Numbered from the stretch's first letter, positions 10,349 to 22,364 are shown. The stretch: DNA of 41,476 bases from Conidiobolus incongruus B7586 (GCA_000697335.1 JNEM01008754.1:1-41476); one strand, 5' to 3'. The notes: generated from the sequence alone by a model not told the origin. A program made the numbers and translations.

Positions 10349-13300
10349 ATGTGGCAAAAAATATTTAAAAGTAATGAAATAAAGCCAACACAAACTAATT
10401 CAAGTTTAAACTTATTAGAGCCAAAAAAGTACTTCATTATATCTGTTTAATTAATTTGACTAATTATTGAGATAGGTGGTGTGTTCCAAATTTTAAACAT
10501 CAAGATATTAGAGTCTTAATATGTCAAGATCCTGGTGACCAAAATAAAACCGCATTATTCGATTCGGACCAGTTAACTCAGGTTTCCAAAAGTATTGAAA
10601 ATGCTAAATCTAGTGATACTGCTCAAATGGAAATAAGGTAATTGAATAAAGTATGTACTATTAATGAAAATATTTTGTTAATTATTAATAGTTCCAACAC
10701 ATTCCCAACAAGTCAAAAGTCACCTTTAAGAAATCCTCGCAGATATAATTTGGGACCTATTGGAGATATGATGTTTGGAACAGTACCCATGTCATTCAAA
10801 GGCACCACCACCAAGTTGCATACAATTAACGGACCAGCACCTCAGCTACTATTAACATTATTATTTTCACTCACCACATCGGAAATTGAAGCAATATTAT
10901 CCAAATCCATAAGATCCATTCCAATAAATAATAAACTTGACAATAACATGAATTCATCATTAGCGGATTTGGGCGATCCATTGTCCTATGAATCCAAAAA
11001 TAGCGACATTACCTACTCGGACCATTCAGAAGATTCAAACATTCACGACATTTTATCCACATCTGTCGCGAGTTCTTTATCATCATTCCACAATATTCAC
11101 TTGGATAGGAGACTCAAGAAAGCTGGCAGGACTAGTTTAGAAAATGGTGCTTTTAGCCCCACCACTTTACCCAGTACCAAGCATGATGACTTTGTAATAT
11201 ATTCAAATGTATACAGTTATATTATATAATATTAAATTGAGTTTAGGGTAACATAAATCGACGTGCAAGACATACCATGTTTTCTATTGGTATCGTCATC
11301 GATATTGGCACTAATCGCCACCTTCGCGATTTCTTACACTCACATTACAGTTTGATAGAAATTAAAATTCACAAATTGTACACCTTAGCAAAAGAAATCA
11401 TTTCTAGAGAATTTGCAACCAAATCCAAATCTTCAATTGGTACAGTATCGGGCAGCAATTCCGTAAGATTATTTTGCTATGATATTTTTATATTATTTAA
11501 ATTGGATTGAGTATAGATATTTAATTCAAAGTATTCTTCATCGTCTTTGCCAGCAACTGTATTTTTAGATGCTTTTCAATTGCAGAGCAATCAAACTTTG
11601 TTGGACCAGGTAAATATATTTCGTGAAGAATTAATCAGTTTGTATACGACACCAAGAATTCAAGAGCCTCTATGGTTAAATATCTTATCACTACCTCAAA
11701 ATCGCACTACATATACAGATTCTTTGATTAAAGAATTATCCTATCTTATCTCCAATTATGATACCAAAAAAACTAATTATTTTATATCTGGACTCATTTC
11801 CAACGTTTTGAGTCATCACTTGTCATGGGTGCCAGTAGTGCCTGCGAATTCTTATAAAACAGAAGATCTCAAGACGAAACTGTCTTACAATCCTTTGTGG
11901 GCTCAACTCAGCGATTTATATGGAAATGTAGGTTGTATCTCCCAAGTCAGTAGAACAATCATTGTAGGATCTGATTCCGATCTCGTATCACGGATTTTAT
12001 TCATCCTCACATATTTTATCCGCTGCAACGAAATCGTACTCAATTCAGAAAAGTGGTCCATCGAAGATTTCAAAAATTTAAAACCTGTGGGCTATAAAGA
12101 CTCCAGCATTATATCCAGTAAAAAGTCTACCACTTCCAATTCGTCCACAAAGGGTTTGGAATTGTCTAATCTGTCCAATCCTCAAGAAGATTTGAATAAT
12201 AATGAGAATTCCGAAAATAATCAGAGTATAAGTAATATGATTAGGGATACTGAACCTAGATCTAGTAATTTTATTTGTACTTTATTAGTAATTTATTAGA
12301 TGTTTATCAATTTTTTAATATTAGATCAAGTCGATGAGGTTAAAACGACGTCACCAACATCCGATAATTTTACAAATGGCTCAGATTTTATCGAATTTAC
12401 ACTACCTCAGTAATTTTTTTTATAATTAAATATATATACCAATTCACTAATGATAATTTATAGAGGCCAATTGGTGGAAATATTTCCACCCAATTTAAAC
12501 AACAAACCATCACAACAGGCGGAGAGTGAAGAACTAGCAACTACTCCCGACGCTCAGTTTTTGTATACTAAATCTTATGGAAGATCACTCATGTCGAGTT
12601 ATTGTAATCATTATAAGCCTGATTTCGTATTGTTGGGTGTACCTCGATTCGATTTTATTGATAGTTTAGAGAATGATTTAAAAACTTCTGTTCAAGTAAC
12701 TCTAATATTATGTTTATATAGTATTTATAATTAATAATGATTATTTAGTTTTCTTATGACGAGCCAGTTAAAAAAGCTGTATGTATCGTTGCTGATACGA
12801 ATACTTGGTAACTTTAAACAACTAAAATAGCTTTGTTATAAATAATAATGATTGGTTAGGCAAACACATTTAATCGAGTATGATAGCTTCCAATCAAAGT
12901 AATATGTTATTATTCAGATAAATTAATGATATTAATATATATATATTTAGTGATAATCAATCATTTGGACAAGCTCCTGGAAGATCAGTATCTATACTCA
13001 GATCAATTCCATCTGATCACGTTCAAGAAACTTTACAGGAAACCCATCAATTGTCGCAATTTGGAATGCCTTCAGAATCTGTGAGTATAAGTGAGTGATA
13101 TTGATTCAATTTAATACTTATTGTTGATGTTAGGTTGTTCAATATTTGGAAGATCGATTGAGACAGTTGTATTATAAGAGTATATTATTATCGTCAGTAC
13201 TTAGAGAGAACCAAGATGCCTCTACTTGGGATAATACTACATTGGCTTCTTTTATAGGGTAGATCCATATCAATGATATTTAAATGATAACTATACTAAT

Positions 13301-13400
13301 TTTTATTAGGGTTCAATCCTCGGATATCAATATCATACTGTCTATTGCATCCACATATGATCCTTTAACGAAAACTATTACATCCAATTTTTCTCACTAA
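10349..13400 (+). CDS. FNIP: FNIP-type folliculin-interacting protein (Lst4-like, DENN fold)
   Basis: Twelve exons: 10349-10428, 10476-10637, 10692-11208, 11247-11462, 11517-12276, 12325-12409, 12464-12695, 12749-12807, 12860-12898, 12951-13080, 13134-13258, 13310-13400. They total 2496 nt, 831 aa, in frame throughout; introns are 38-54 nt. FNIP proteins bind folliculin and act on Rag/Gtr GTPases at the vacuole or lysosome; yeast has Lst4. Signature stretches in order: DIRVLICQDPGDQNKTALFDS (FNIP N-terminal, as in IRLIVYQDC..LFDS of animals), IGDMMFGTVPMSFKGTTTKL, RRLKKAGRTSLENGAFSP, a longin/DENN-like middle (HSHYSLIEIKIHKLY), YKPDFVLLGVPRF, and KAVCIVADTNTW. Several long Ser/Asn-rich insertions look disordered. 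Start is the only ATG before the conserved part. It ends 53 bp from the convergent voltage-sensor gene. Confidence 0.88.
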
Positions 13401-13453
13401 TAAATTCACTATGTTCAGTGGACATTATTTAATTCATATTCATTAATTGATTT

Positions 13454-14308
13454 TTATTTTTTTGTAATTGATTTATCTTTGACTAAGCCTGATTTAATTT
13501 GAACTGTACTTGTCAGTGGTACAATCTTCTGCCAAGACTGCTGAAACGAGTTAATCGTTTTGATTTGAATGATTTCCAACTCTCTTTCCATCTTCTTGGT
13601 TTTGCTGAGATGTCTATCTCTCTCCTTCTTTAAACGCTCGTTCTTGCGCTGAATCTCAGACAATTCATTCTGTAGTTTTTTATTTTGATCTTTTGCAGCG
13701 TCTAATCTCGCCTGTTCCTGATTATCGAGAGTACGACTGATCAAGTGAACAATACGGAGTGCGTTCCACAAACGAAAAGCCATAGCAACAGTTACAATCT
13801 TTTGCAATTCTTTGAAACTGTTCTCCAGGTACATAGCTTCGATCAAACAAGATACCGACACTATGAAGAAATCCAGTATGTTCCAACCATCTTTGAAATA
13901 GATTTTAAAACCTATAAGACCAGCACGAACAATAACTTCCAAAACGAAAAAACTCAATAAACTTAAATTGGTACATAATATAGCAAACTCGATTTCGTCT
14001 ACATTATCTTCTTTCACAGTACCCTTAGCCGTAAAAATACTAATAACGAATTCTCCGATACTCAGTGCTAAATTCAGAACGACTAAACCAGACATCGTAT
14101 ATTGAAACCTCGGCGAGCAAATAAAATCACGTGCCTTCATCCTCCAACTCACGCGTTCTTCAATTTGAGGCTCTACAGCGAATAATTCCTCGTCAATAGG
14201 GATCATTGCCATACTGATTCCTCCCTTCTCGAGATCAGTTAGCGATGCATCCTTCACTGACTGAGCCTTCTTTTCCACTTCTTTCTCCTTTTGGTTAAAT
14301 AGTCTCAT
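13454..14308 (-). CDS. Hv1/TMEM266-like voltage-sensor domain protein
   Basis: Single exon, 284 aa. Four membrane spans lie at about residues 68-92 (S1), 107-131 (S2), 141-161 (S3) and 170-193 (S4), followed by a long Lys/Glu-rich coiled coil (about 195-260), as in Hv1 proton channels, which dimerise through this coil. S1 GLVVLNLALSIGEFV aligns with human LVVLDALLVLAELI: the selectivity Asp112 is Asn79, while the later Glu is kept (Glu86). S2 keeps Glu124 and S3 keeps Asp146 (NILDFF). S4 reads FRLWNALRIV against human LRLWRVARII, so the first and third Arg remain (179, 185) and the second is Asn182. There is no pore domain and no phosphatase domain. Proton conduction is therefore doubtful. 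It lies divergent to SFM1 and convergent with FNIP. Confidence 0.82.
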   Translation of the reverse strand: MRLFNQKEKEVEKKAQSVKDASLTDLEKGGISMAMIPIDEELFAVEPQIEERVSWRMKARDFICSPRFQYTMSGLVVLNLALSIGEFVISIFTAKGTVKEDNVDEIEFAILCTNLSLLSFFVLEVIVRAGLIGFKIYFKDGWNILDFFIVSVSCLIEAMYLENSFKELQKIVTVAMAFRLWNALRIVHLISRTLDNQEQARLDAAKDQNKKLQNELSEIQRKNERLKKERDRHLSKTKKMERELEIIQIKTINSFQQSWQKIVPLTSTVQIKSGLVKDKSITKK

Positions 14309-14981
14309 TTTGAGATTGTACTACAATACAAATTAAATTGTTATTTATTATTATGTTGATGATATATTACAACAATGTATTAATTTATATAACTTTGGTA
14401 TTTTTGTTCATAAATTTTGAATTCAAGTCACTGTACTAATTTTTATACTGAATTTAACATTGATTCAATTTGGCAAATTGGTTTTAAAATGTTTCATCAA
14501 TTTTGATATTTTGAATATTAATTTTATATCATTTTAATTAATGTTCAATTTTGTTGAAAATACTATTTAAATCATTAAAATTACATAATTTTTGATTATA
14601 AGGTTTAAGTCTATAAAATAAAAATAAAAATAAAAAATAGATTTGATTATCTTTTATTTATCTCAAATAATATATATTATTGGATCATATTTCTTATTTT
14701 AATTTTTTTAATATCATCATTTAAGTTTTAATCATCTAAAAGTATTTACTAAATTTAGAATATAAAAAAATTCCAATTTTAGAAATTAATAAAATCATTT
14801 TTTATAATTTTTGAACAATAAAATTAGCCATTAATTATACATTTCAATTTGCCAACTTTTATCCTTCAAGTCCCATAATTTTTAAATTTTGTAAATCATT
14901 AATATAGGATTAATTAACGTGCCAAAAATTATAAAAAAATTAAGTTAATTAGATTCAATTTATAGATTAATAGATCAAAAA
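14309..14981. other. Divergent intergenic region of the voltage-sensor gene and SFM1
   Basis: About 670 bp, AT-rich. A short AAAAT tandem tract lies near 14613-14640. No gene, TATA box or other clear motif seen. It should hold both promoters. Confidence 0.4.
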
Positions 14982-15862
14982 ATGAAATATATAATTGAGC
15001 ATATGGAAGATGAAGTATACCCATGGTACAAAATTAAATTTACAAATATTCAAATTCAATTTATTCAACTATACAATGGTTAGGTGTAAATTGGAATATG
15101 CTCATATGGCCCAAGTGGTAGGTAGCGAGAATTTAATATTCACCAATTTGAAGGAAGGTGACTTGGACCAAATGCCACCAGAAATTAAGAAGGAAAATTG
15201 TTATTTGAAATCGGTTACTGAATTGGGCATCCCTTTCGAGAAAGTATGATACATTATTACATTGATGCTTGAATAATTTTGATTTTGTGCTCATTGTTTG
15301 TTTATTTAGATTTGCTTATTAGATCAAGAAGCTAGCTCTGTAATGCAAACTACTGATGATACTGAATACGAATATTTACTATTCGGTGGCATTTTGGGTG
15401 ATGAAGATACTATTGCTATGGAATGTTTAGTCCCGTAATTGATTGATTGATATTTAATTATCAAAACTAATTAGGATATTTAGTGACAGAGCGAGTGAAT
15501 TAAGAAAATTCAATTTTCCAAGTAATTCAATTTTTTACTTGATTTATAATGATATAATTAATATTCATTTTCCATAGCTCGTCATTTAGGTACCGCTCAA
15601 ATGACAACAGATGGAGCAGTCTTAGTGAGTAAAATCATTGTTGAGGATAAAGTCCCCTTTGAAAAAATTGAATTTATTGACCATCCCGAAATTAAATTAG
15701 GCAAAATGTAAAATTAATATGAAAATCAATGATCTAATTAATTAATAATTATATAGGGATTCTACTATCATGCCATTTAGATATGTTAAAAATGAAAAGA
15801 ATGAACCTAGAATGGCTCCTGGTATGATTGAATTGTTAAAGCAAGATCAATTCGAATTTTAG
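14982..15862 (+). CDS. SFM1: SFM1, SPOUT-family protein arginine methyltransferase
   Basis: Six exons: 14982-15025, 15084-15243, 15310-15434, 15475-15521, 15578-15707, 15757-15862; 612 nt, 203 aa. Yeast Sfm1 is a SPOUT-fold enzyme that monomethylates Arg146 of ribosomal protein Rps3. Matches run along the whole length: MKYIIEHMEDEVYPW at the start (yeast MKYIIEHMEE), LEYAHMAQVVGSENLIFTNL, ICLLDQEA, FGGILGDED, DRASELRKFNFP, RHLGTAQMTTDGAV, the SPOUT knot region IEFIDHPEIKLGK, and IMPFRYV near the end. The trefoil-knot motifs GGILGD and QMTTD are intact. Between GGILGD and DRASEL there is an unusual run (DTIAMECLVPIFS) longer than the usual PP-containing loop, caused by the chosen donor at 15435; a different splice here is possible. 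Start fixed by the conserved N terminus. Convergent with SYP1. Confidence 0.9.
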
Positions 15863-16036
15863 AATAAATAATTTAGGATTTTAATGAATTAAATGATAGT
15901 TTTATCGAGATTAGTTTTATATAATACATCAATTACCTAAAATAATTGGTTTTTATTAAAAAGATTTTTAAAATTAAATAAAAAATGAAAATGAAAAATT
16001 AAATCATTTTAAAAAACACCAATTTTTGAATAAAAT

Positions 16037-18874
16037 TTAATTATTGGAGGTGGTTTCTTTGATATCAGTTTCCTCAGGAGATGCATTAGTTTGTTCTGGA
16101 GATGTTTCAATCTGGTCAGCTTGTTGCTTGGTTTCAGCATTGTTTTCTTTTCCCTGGTTATTCGAACATGTAGAGTTTGTTTCATGTTCCTGTGATAATC
16201 CATTTGCGGTAACTGGAGCGGGACTAGATGTTAGAGATGAAATTTGATTAGATTTCGACAATTGATTAAGATCAAATTCTTGAGGTGAAACTAACACCAC
16301 GCCTGATGATATTTGGACGGGTCCTTGAATGAATATTTCAGAAGAAACAGGTTGATTTTGTTTATCAACAGCAGAAATTCCAAAGCCAATACAAGATGAT
16401 TCTGATCGAAGTGAAAAGTCTATACTAATTGGGAATGATGATTTAGTTTGAGCCTGTCCTAATATGGTAAAGTGAGGATGAGTGGTAGTCACTGACCAAC
16501 TTGCAGTCTGCTCAGAAGCATTCCAAGTGGCCATGGGTACAGAATATATAAGTGGTCTTTCAGACTTATTATCAATATCCAAAATCGCAGCAGTCACAAT
16601 GAATCGATCCCAAAGATATTGTGGTTTGGATTCTTGAAGGTTAAAAATAATGGATATAGAAAATTGAGTATTGTTAGAATCAGGTAGATTGTTAAATACT
16701 GAATAAACTTCCATTGGTAGAATAGATTCAAAATTATCTTGTTTTTTGATAAAGTATTGGAGTATACATGTATCTTTTCCAATGAGCTTAGAAGTATTTT
16801 TGTGGTCAAACATGTATTGTGATGGGTCTTGTAAGGATAATTCAAGATATTTCGAGGGGTAGATACTAGGTTGATGAGAATTATTTGGAATATTGATAAA
16901 TAATTCAGATAGCTGTTCTTGAGATGTTCCTGGATTAACAGTTAGATAAACCTTACCCGACACAACCAAATTCTTCAATTGGCCATTTACAATCAAGGCA
17001 TTAATGGTTTCTTCGGTTCTGGATGCTATTAATGACTGTTCATAAATTGACCTAGGAACTTCGGGAGATCCTTGAAAGGTTCTTAAAGTATAAGCAGAGA
17101 TAGGTCGTATAGCAGCAGGTCCAGTAATTGGTGAGAATTCATTATTGCCTTCAGATGGCTCAGAAAATGTGGAATGAGGCCTAGCGCCATTTGTAAAAGA
17201 TGGAATAGTTGAGTCTCTAGTACGGTCACGACGAGCTCTAGTTGAACGATATCCTGAACCTTGTTGGAGTTTGAGTGTACTTGTTACCTTACTAAAAGCG
17301 AGTGCAACGTCTTCAGGATTTTCTGTGATAGCTTTGTCTTGAATTTCAAATTGGACTTTTGGTTGTTGAATTTCAATACTACTTGCATCAGATCCCTCAT
17401 TATCACTATCAAGATGGTTTCCATTTTCGTTGGTATCATTACTAATTGAATTCTTGGGATGAGATGGTGGAATGGAGTAGCCTTCTTCATCAACTGGAAT
17501 TTCACTAATTGCTTGTGGAATTTCTAAAGAAGCGTGTGCTGATTCACGGGGTAAGCTAGAGGAAGAAGTGTTTTCTCCGCGACTGATAGTAGAGCCAAGA
17601 GTGGAGTTAGAATTCTTGCGATTTTTGAGAATCCAAGATCCAAATCCATTATCCTTACTAGTTTGTTTGCTTACATTTTGACCAAGTGAAGAGGTAGAAA
17701 CGTTCAATGTTGTATAATTACTACAGAATTCCCTCAGACATTCTTCAGCATTGATATCGTAGTTAATTTTAGAGTCTTCAACGGTCTATAAGTTAAAATA
17801 ATTAATGTAATTTAAAATCAACCTGTGTTGTCTGTTTACTTGTAAAGTTGAGCAATATAATTGGGATTGCAAATCGGCGTATTGGAAGAGAATTTGTTTT
17901 AAAGCCTCCACTCTTATTAAATCCACTTGTTCAGCTGCCTATCAATTTCAATTAATAAGAGCCAGATAGAATATGATATTTTGGACAATACCTCATAAAA
18001 CTTTTTCATTTCAGCTTCGAAAGCCACAGAAAGTTCTTCAACTGACTTATTCATTTCTTTTTTCTTTTTCTCTTCAAAAACTAATTAGCATTTGATAGAA
18101 TTAAATATATGATTGTATAATATTATTTACCAGAGGTATTCTTCCAAAACATTGTCTTTTCAGAACTTTTCGACTTCTATTTGAAATAATAAATTAATAA
18201 ACAAAATATATATTATTTAAATATTTGCTATTTACCTTTTGTATTTTTGCACTCTTTTCAGTATATTCACGGCATACTTTTAAAGCATTAGATTCAATCT
18301 AATCCAACGTTAAATTAAAATTGCTCATTAAAAATATGGATACAACAATAAAACCTACCACTTTGAATTCAGCAGGCTCAAGAGCTAGATCTGGAGAAGT
18401 TCTTAAAGGCTTTTCAATCTTAGAAGCCAACTCCGAAGCGAGCTTAGAATGATGTTTAGAAAGTTCTGACATTTCAGTTTGTAACCTTTCACATTGAAAT
18501 TGTATCGTACTAGCAATATAATAAATTTAATGAACTAATTTTATAAATTATAAACAATACTACCCAACAGATTGTCTATCCATAACAAAAGGCTTTTTAG
18601 ATAATTTTAAAAGTTGTTTAGCATATTGCTCTTCAATTAATATTCTGTATCAATTGTAGTTATATATTTGTTAATTTAAGATTGGTTAATATTTGTATAC
18701 CTCTCTTTGATCAAGTCAGCCCATTCATCATTCATAGCTTTGGCCTTTTTAAAACGCGACCTAACTATATCTAAACCGACGTTCGGTTTTTCATTCTAAT
18801 TATTATTAGTTAAAATGATTTAATAAATATTAATAAAATTAATAATTTACTGAAAAAGTTTCTAGATAACCCAT
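16037..18874 (-). CDS. SYP1: SYP1/FCHo-type endocytic adaptor (F-BAR plus mu-homology domain)
   Basis: Nine exons on the minus strand: 18874-18851, 18795-18701, 18644-18564, 18509-18359, 18298-18236, 18176-18131, 18080-17992, 17938-17840, 17785-16037; 2397 nt, 798 aa. Exons 1-8 encode an F-BAR domain (about residues 1-240): MGYLETFS, ERILIEEQYAKQLLKLSKKP, KPLRTSPDLALEPAEFK, MFWKNTSG and helices rich in Lys/Glu. Then follows a Ser/Asn/Glu-rich disordered linker, a mu-homology domain from about residue 480 (NLVVSGKVYLTVNPGTS) to about 740 (QISSGVVLV), and an acidic, Gln/Thr-rich tail. Syp1 and FCHo mark and bend early clathrin-coated sites at the plasma membrane and recruit cargo and Ede1/Eps15. 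Domain order and length are typical. No NPF or other adaptor motif was searched for in the linker. Confidence 0.9.
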
Positions 18875-19346
18875 ACTATAAAATTTGTCAAAAGTTTTAT
18901 TATTTTTTATATTATATCAACCAATATTAGTAATAAATGTTATATAATTATATCTGTAATTAAATTGGAATTATATTGTGAACAAATTGTAAGATTAAAG
19001 AGTTAAAATTAAGTTTAAGTGAAAGTGATAAAATTTGAAATTTAACTAAAGTGACTTAATTTTACCTCATTAGAAATTATTTATTTACTTGTATTGGGAT
19101 TTTAAGTCGGAGACAATTTAAACTTTATTTAGAGGTCATGTGAATTTCTTGGAAAATTTTCATTTCGAAATATATTAACTAAACAAAAGATAACTTATAA
19201 ATAATACTAATGGCAAATACTGTCGGAATATATAGCAATTTTAAATTTTATAATATTCAAGATTAGAATAAAAAATATATATTATTTCAAATCCCGTAGT
19301 ATATTTAAGTAGTCATATTAGATAATAAATTTGTATTAATCTGTTA

Positions 19347-19412
19347 CTCGGAATGGCCAAGTTGGAAAGTCATCATATGGCAGTCGGGATATCAGGATTC
19401 GACTCCCTCTCA
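19347..19412 (+). other. tRNA-like relic with pol III A-box and B-box
   Basis: TGGCCAAGTTGG at 19354-19365 fits the A-box consensus TRGYNNARYNGG at every fixed position, and GGATTCGACTCC at 19395-19406 is close to the B-box. The 41-nt gap matches a tRNA. However the expected acceptor ends do not pair, and the T-stem is poor, so this is not a working tRNA. It looks like a tRNA pseudogene or the head of a tRNA-derived SINE; no tail or target-site repeat was recognised. Confidence 0.5.
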
Positions 19413-20058
19413 GTTTGATCATTTTACACACGAACATATGGCTAAGCCCTTTTGTATAAATTATTTTAAATTCGTTTATATCTCAGGTTTATTTCAGATA
19501 TCTCTTTTATTGTTATAATAAATTTATGTATTCATTTTTTTCATTGAAATTGATATTATTTTTTTATGAGTTTACTTGATGAAAACAGGATATGGTCATT
19601 ATTTTAAAACAATATTATAATTTTATTAGTACATATATGAACTCTATAAATAATGGTATACTATATAGTTATTTGAACATATAAAACCGATCATTTTTAA
19701 ATAAATACAAAATTTTTAATTTAGCCTTTTGAAAAATTATATGTTCTCTTATGATCTTAAAGGATATTTTTGTTGAAAAAAATTAGATTTAATACAATAC
19801 TTAAAATTTATTCAAAATTAACCAAGAAAATGTTTATAAATTTATTTAGAAATATTGAATAACATTTAGTATGTTATTTTAATTCTTTGAATTGATTGAA
19901 GAATGAGATATTATAAATATGCTAAAATTTTAATATATTATAATCAATCAAAAATTAAAGTTTATTTTTTAATATATGTATTTAGTTAAACTAGAAATAA
20001 GTATAATTTTGAAAGCATTTATATATAGGTATTACTATTGAAATAGTATGTAATTGCT

Positions 20059-20140
20059 TGTGGGGCACTTAGAATTGGAGATCAATCCTAAAGTGGACAC
20101 CGCTCGAGGGTGAGTCCCACATTAGACCTAATCCTTTTTT
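20059..20140 (+). ncRNA. Small three-way-junction element followed by a T6 run
   Basis: TGTGGGG (20059-20065) can pair with TCCCACA (20115-20121) to close a stem. Inside are two hairpins: TTAG-A-ATTG with CAAT-C-CTAA, and CACC with GGTG around GCTCGAG. A run of six T at 20135-20140 would act as a pol III terminator. No tRNA cloverleaf fits (only 63 nt, poor A-box). It could be an unknown small RNA gene or the folded end of a mobile element. Confidence 0.35.
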
Positions 20141-21328
20141 ATTTTATTCATTTTTGATATATAATATATATTCATTAATAATAATTTAATTATATTTATT
20201 AATATTCAATTTTGTATTTGTTTCGCAAGCTTTATTTTGAGTTTATTATTTAGTTATAATTTAAATTTATTAAATATAGTTGTAAAAAATTTCAATATAT
20301 CTAATATAAAATACAACAACTTAATAGTTTTAATAGATTCTTAATTCAAAAATTAATATTTAACCTTTTCAAATATCATTCAACAATTCAACATATAAAT
20401 AAATTGTTTTATATTAAAAAGTCAATGTATATTTCAATTCTTTTAACCAATTGTGGAATTTTTCTATTTTTCTGGATAATGTTATTATTTAAATATTCTG
20501 GTTAATATTAAAATATCTCCAAAATTTAATATCATTCTGATACGAAAATTGCTATATTATTTAATGATCTGAAGGCTCTCAACCATTTGATAGTTCCCCG
20601 TTACAATTCTGAAATCTTCAATATTGGTTAACTTTTTAAGATCCAATCATTACGAAAACTCAATATTATTCCAAGCCCGCTTCCTAATATCACGTCAGTT
20701 CTTCATTGACTTGGACCGACAATACAAAATAAAATATCTCAAACACAATTACTAAATTCATATGAACAAGACTTAACTTTATTATGTATTATACTTGTAT
20801 ATTTATAGCTTTTGGATAAAACTTGCATTAAGTGTATATCTAAAATATCCACCTTAACGAATTTTGAATACTACTTCCAGTACCATTAAACTTAATAGTT
20901 AACAATTTAATAAAATTGTTATTAATAATTAAAATATCTCCACAATATGCCATATTGAACTTTATATATTATATGCTGTAACTGTCATACCAAAAGATAA
21001 ATTAATTGAATTTTAGAAATATCAATATTAACATAAAATAACATAAAAATATATAGCTAACCGTGTGAATTATATACTTATAAGCCATCTCTCTACATTA
21101 GTTTAAATTAGGTTGGGTTTATAACTCAATAAGGTTGAAAGGAATTGTATGAAAGATAAAATTGAATATCATATAAAATATTCGAGTATAAACAAATTTT
21201 CGAATGTATAATATATATTAAATCTTAGTAAATAAGTGAAAATAAATTGATATATACCAATATATTGGATAAAATGATATATCTAGATAAATTTGATATA
21301 ATAAAAAATGGTCTATATAATCAACATA

Positions 21329-22364
21329 TTAGTTCTTGGCCTTTTTGGCGGGTTGTTCATCTTCGTCTTCTTCGTCATCGTCTTCATCATCGTGACCATT
21401 AGCTTCTTCTAAAAGTTCTTCAAGGTCATCGGGAATACCATGGAAGTAGATGGCAGCTCTGGGATATAAATCATCAGCAATAAGTTCATCCAATTCGCTA
21501 GGATATTTGCTGGTGAGGTATTGCAAGAAGTTGGCGGAACCTCCACATTCATCGTCTTCGTCATGATCGTGGTCATGGGGAGGGTTGAGGGCCTTTTCTT
21601 TCAACTAAAGTGAATAGAATAAATATGCTGCTCACTTATAATTCTCTTTATCAGATATTGTTACCTCATCAGATTTAAATTCAATCTTAGGCTCCTTAAG
21701 TTCGATGTCATCATCTTTCAAATATTGCTCTCTAACAACGGTTTGAGCTGAGAAGTATTTGTTGTCTTTGAAATGCTAATATAAAGTGTTAATCGAAAGG
21801 GATTTATATTAGTGATGGTAAATTACGAAAGAAAGCTTGACAATGGAAGGATCCTCTTCATTTCTATCAACTTCAACAGAAGTAAGGCTTTCAATAACCT
21901 ATGAAAAATTAGTTGAATATTATAGATAATTAATAATGATAGTAATGTATTACATTGACGGAAGCTTCATCCAAAAGAGATTCTAATATAATGCATTTAG
22001 TTTCAAAAAGTAAAATCTTACTAAAAATTAATATATATACCTAAAGAAGGATGATTCTTGATCTATAATACAATTAGTCATTTGTTCGAAATATAAATTT
22101 AATAATACTTACGGTCTTAATCCAGAAATCAGGAATAGTAGAGAAAATTTTGTGAACTTCGGACAAGAGAGGAGCTTGGAGCTTATTGTATTTAGCAGCT
22201 AATTCTTTTTCTTCCTTAGCTAAATATTATTATTAAATTTCCATAAATCATGGTTTTAAATTATTCTAATTACTTTGTTCGGCGTGGTAAGCTTCCAATT
22301 TAGCTTCCAATTCGTCTAATTTTTGTAATTGCTCGGGCTTTAGAACTTCGTCGATAGTAGTCAT
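21329..22364 (-). CDS. SET: SET/TAF-I-type histone chaperone (NAP family, Vps75-like)
   Basis: Seven exons: 22364-22274, 22219-22113, 22062-22041, 21982-21954, 21898-21827, 21775-21665, 21604-21329; 708 nt, 235 aa. It begins with the NAP-family backbone helix (KPEQLQKLDELEAKLEAYHAEQ), then the earmuff region: IPDFWIKTIKNHPSL, close to human SET IPNFWVTTFVNHPQ, ESLTSVEVDRNEEDPS, KLSFHFKDNKYF. SET-type rather than Nap1-type because of its small size and the FW..T..NHP motif. The end is acidic (NGHDDEDDDEEDEDEQ) and closes with a basic PAKKAKN, a likely nuclear signal. A short His/Asp run, PPHDHDHDEDDE, sits where SET has a loop. It should bind H3-H4 in the nucleus. Divergent neighbour is RIX1. 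Confidence 0.9.

Larger units (their letters stand above)
18875..21328. other. 2.4-kb intergenic region with two small relic-like islands
   Basis: AT-rich, with no protein gene. Two GC-richer islands stand out and are listed separately: a tRNA-like sequence at 19347-19412 and a folded element at 20059-20140. The stretch 20560-20720 is slightly richer in G/C but shows no coding or RNA pattern I can name. Confidence 0.45.

Noticed and set aside
10642-12734. Four independent small proteins in the FNIP locus
   Set aside because: They are exons of one gene: splice sites join them in frame and the conserved FNIP stretches run across them.
16594-16845. Separate small minus-strand ORF inside the SYP1 last exon
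   Set aside because: It is another frame of the mu-homology domain exon and has no independent support.
19347-19412. Functional tRNA gene
   Set aside because: A and B boxes are good but the acceptor stem does not pair and the T-stem is weak.
20059-20121. Hammerhead, HDV-like or twister ribozyme
   Set aside because: The closing stem and two hairpins suggested it, but conserved core strings such as CTGATGA and GAAA are absent.
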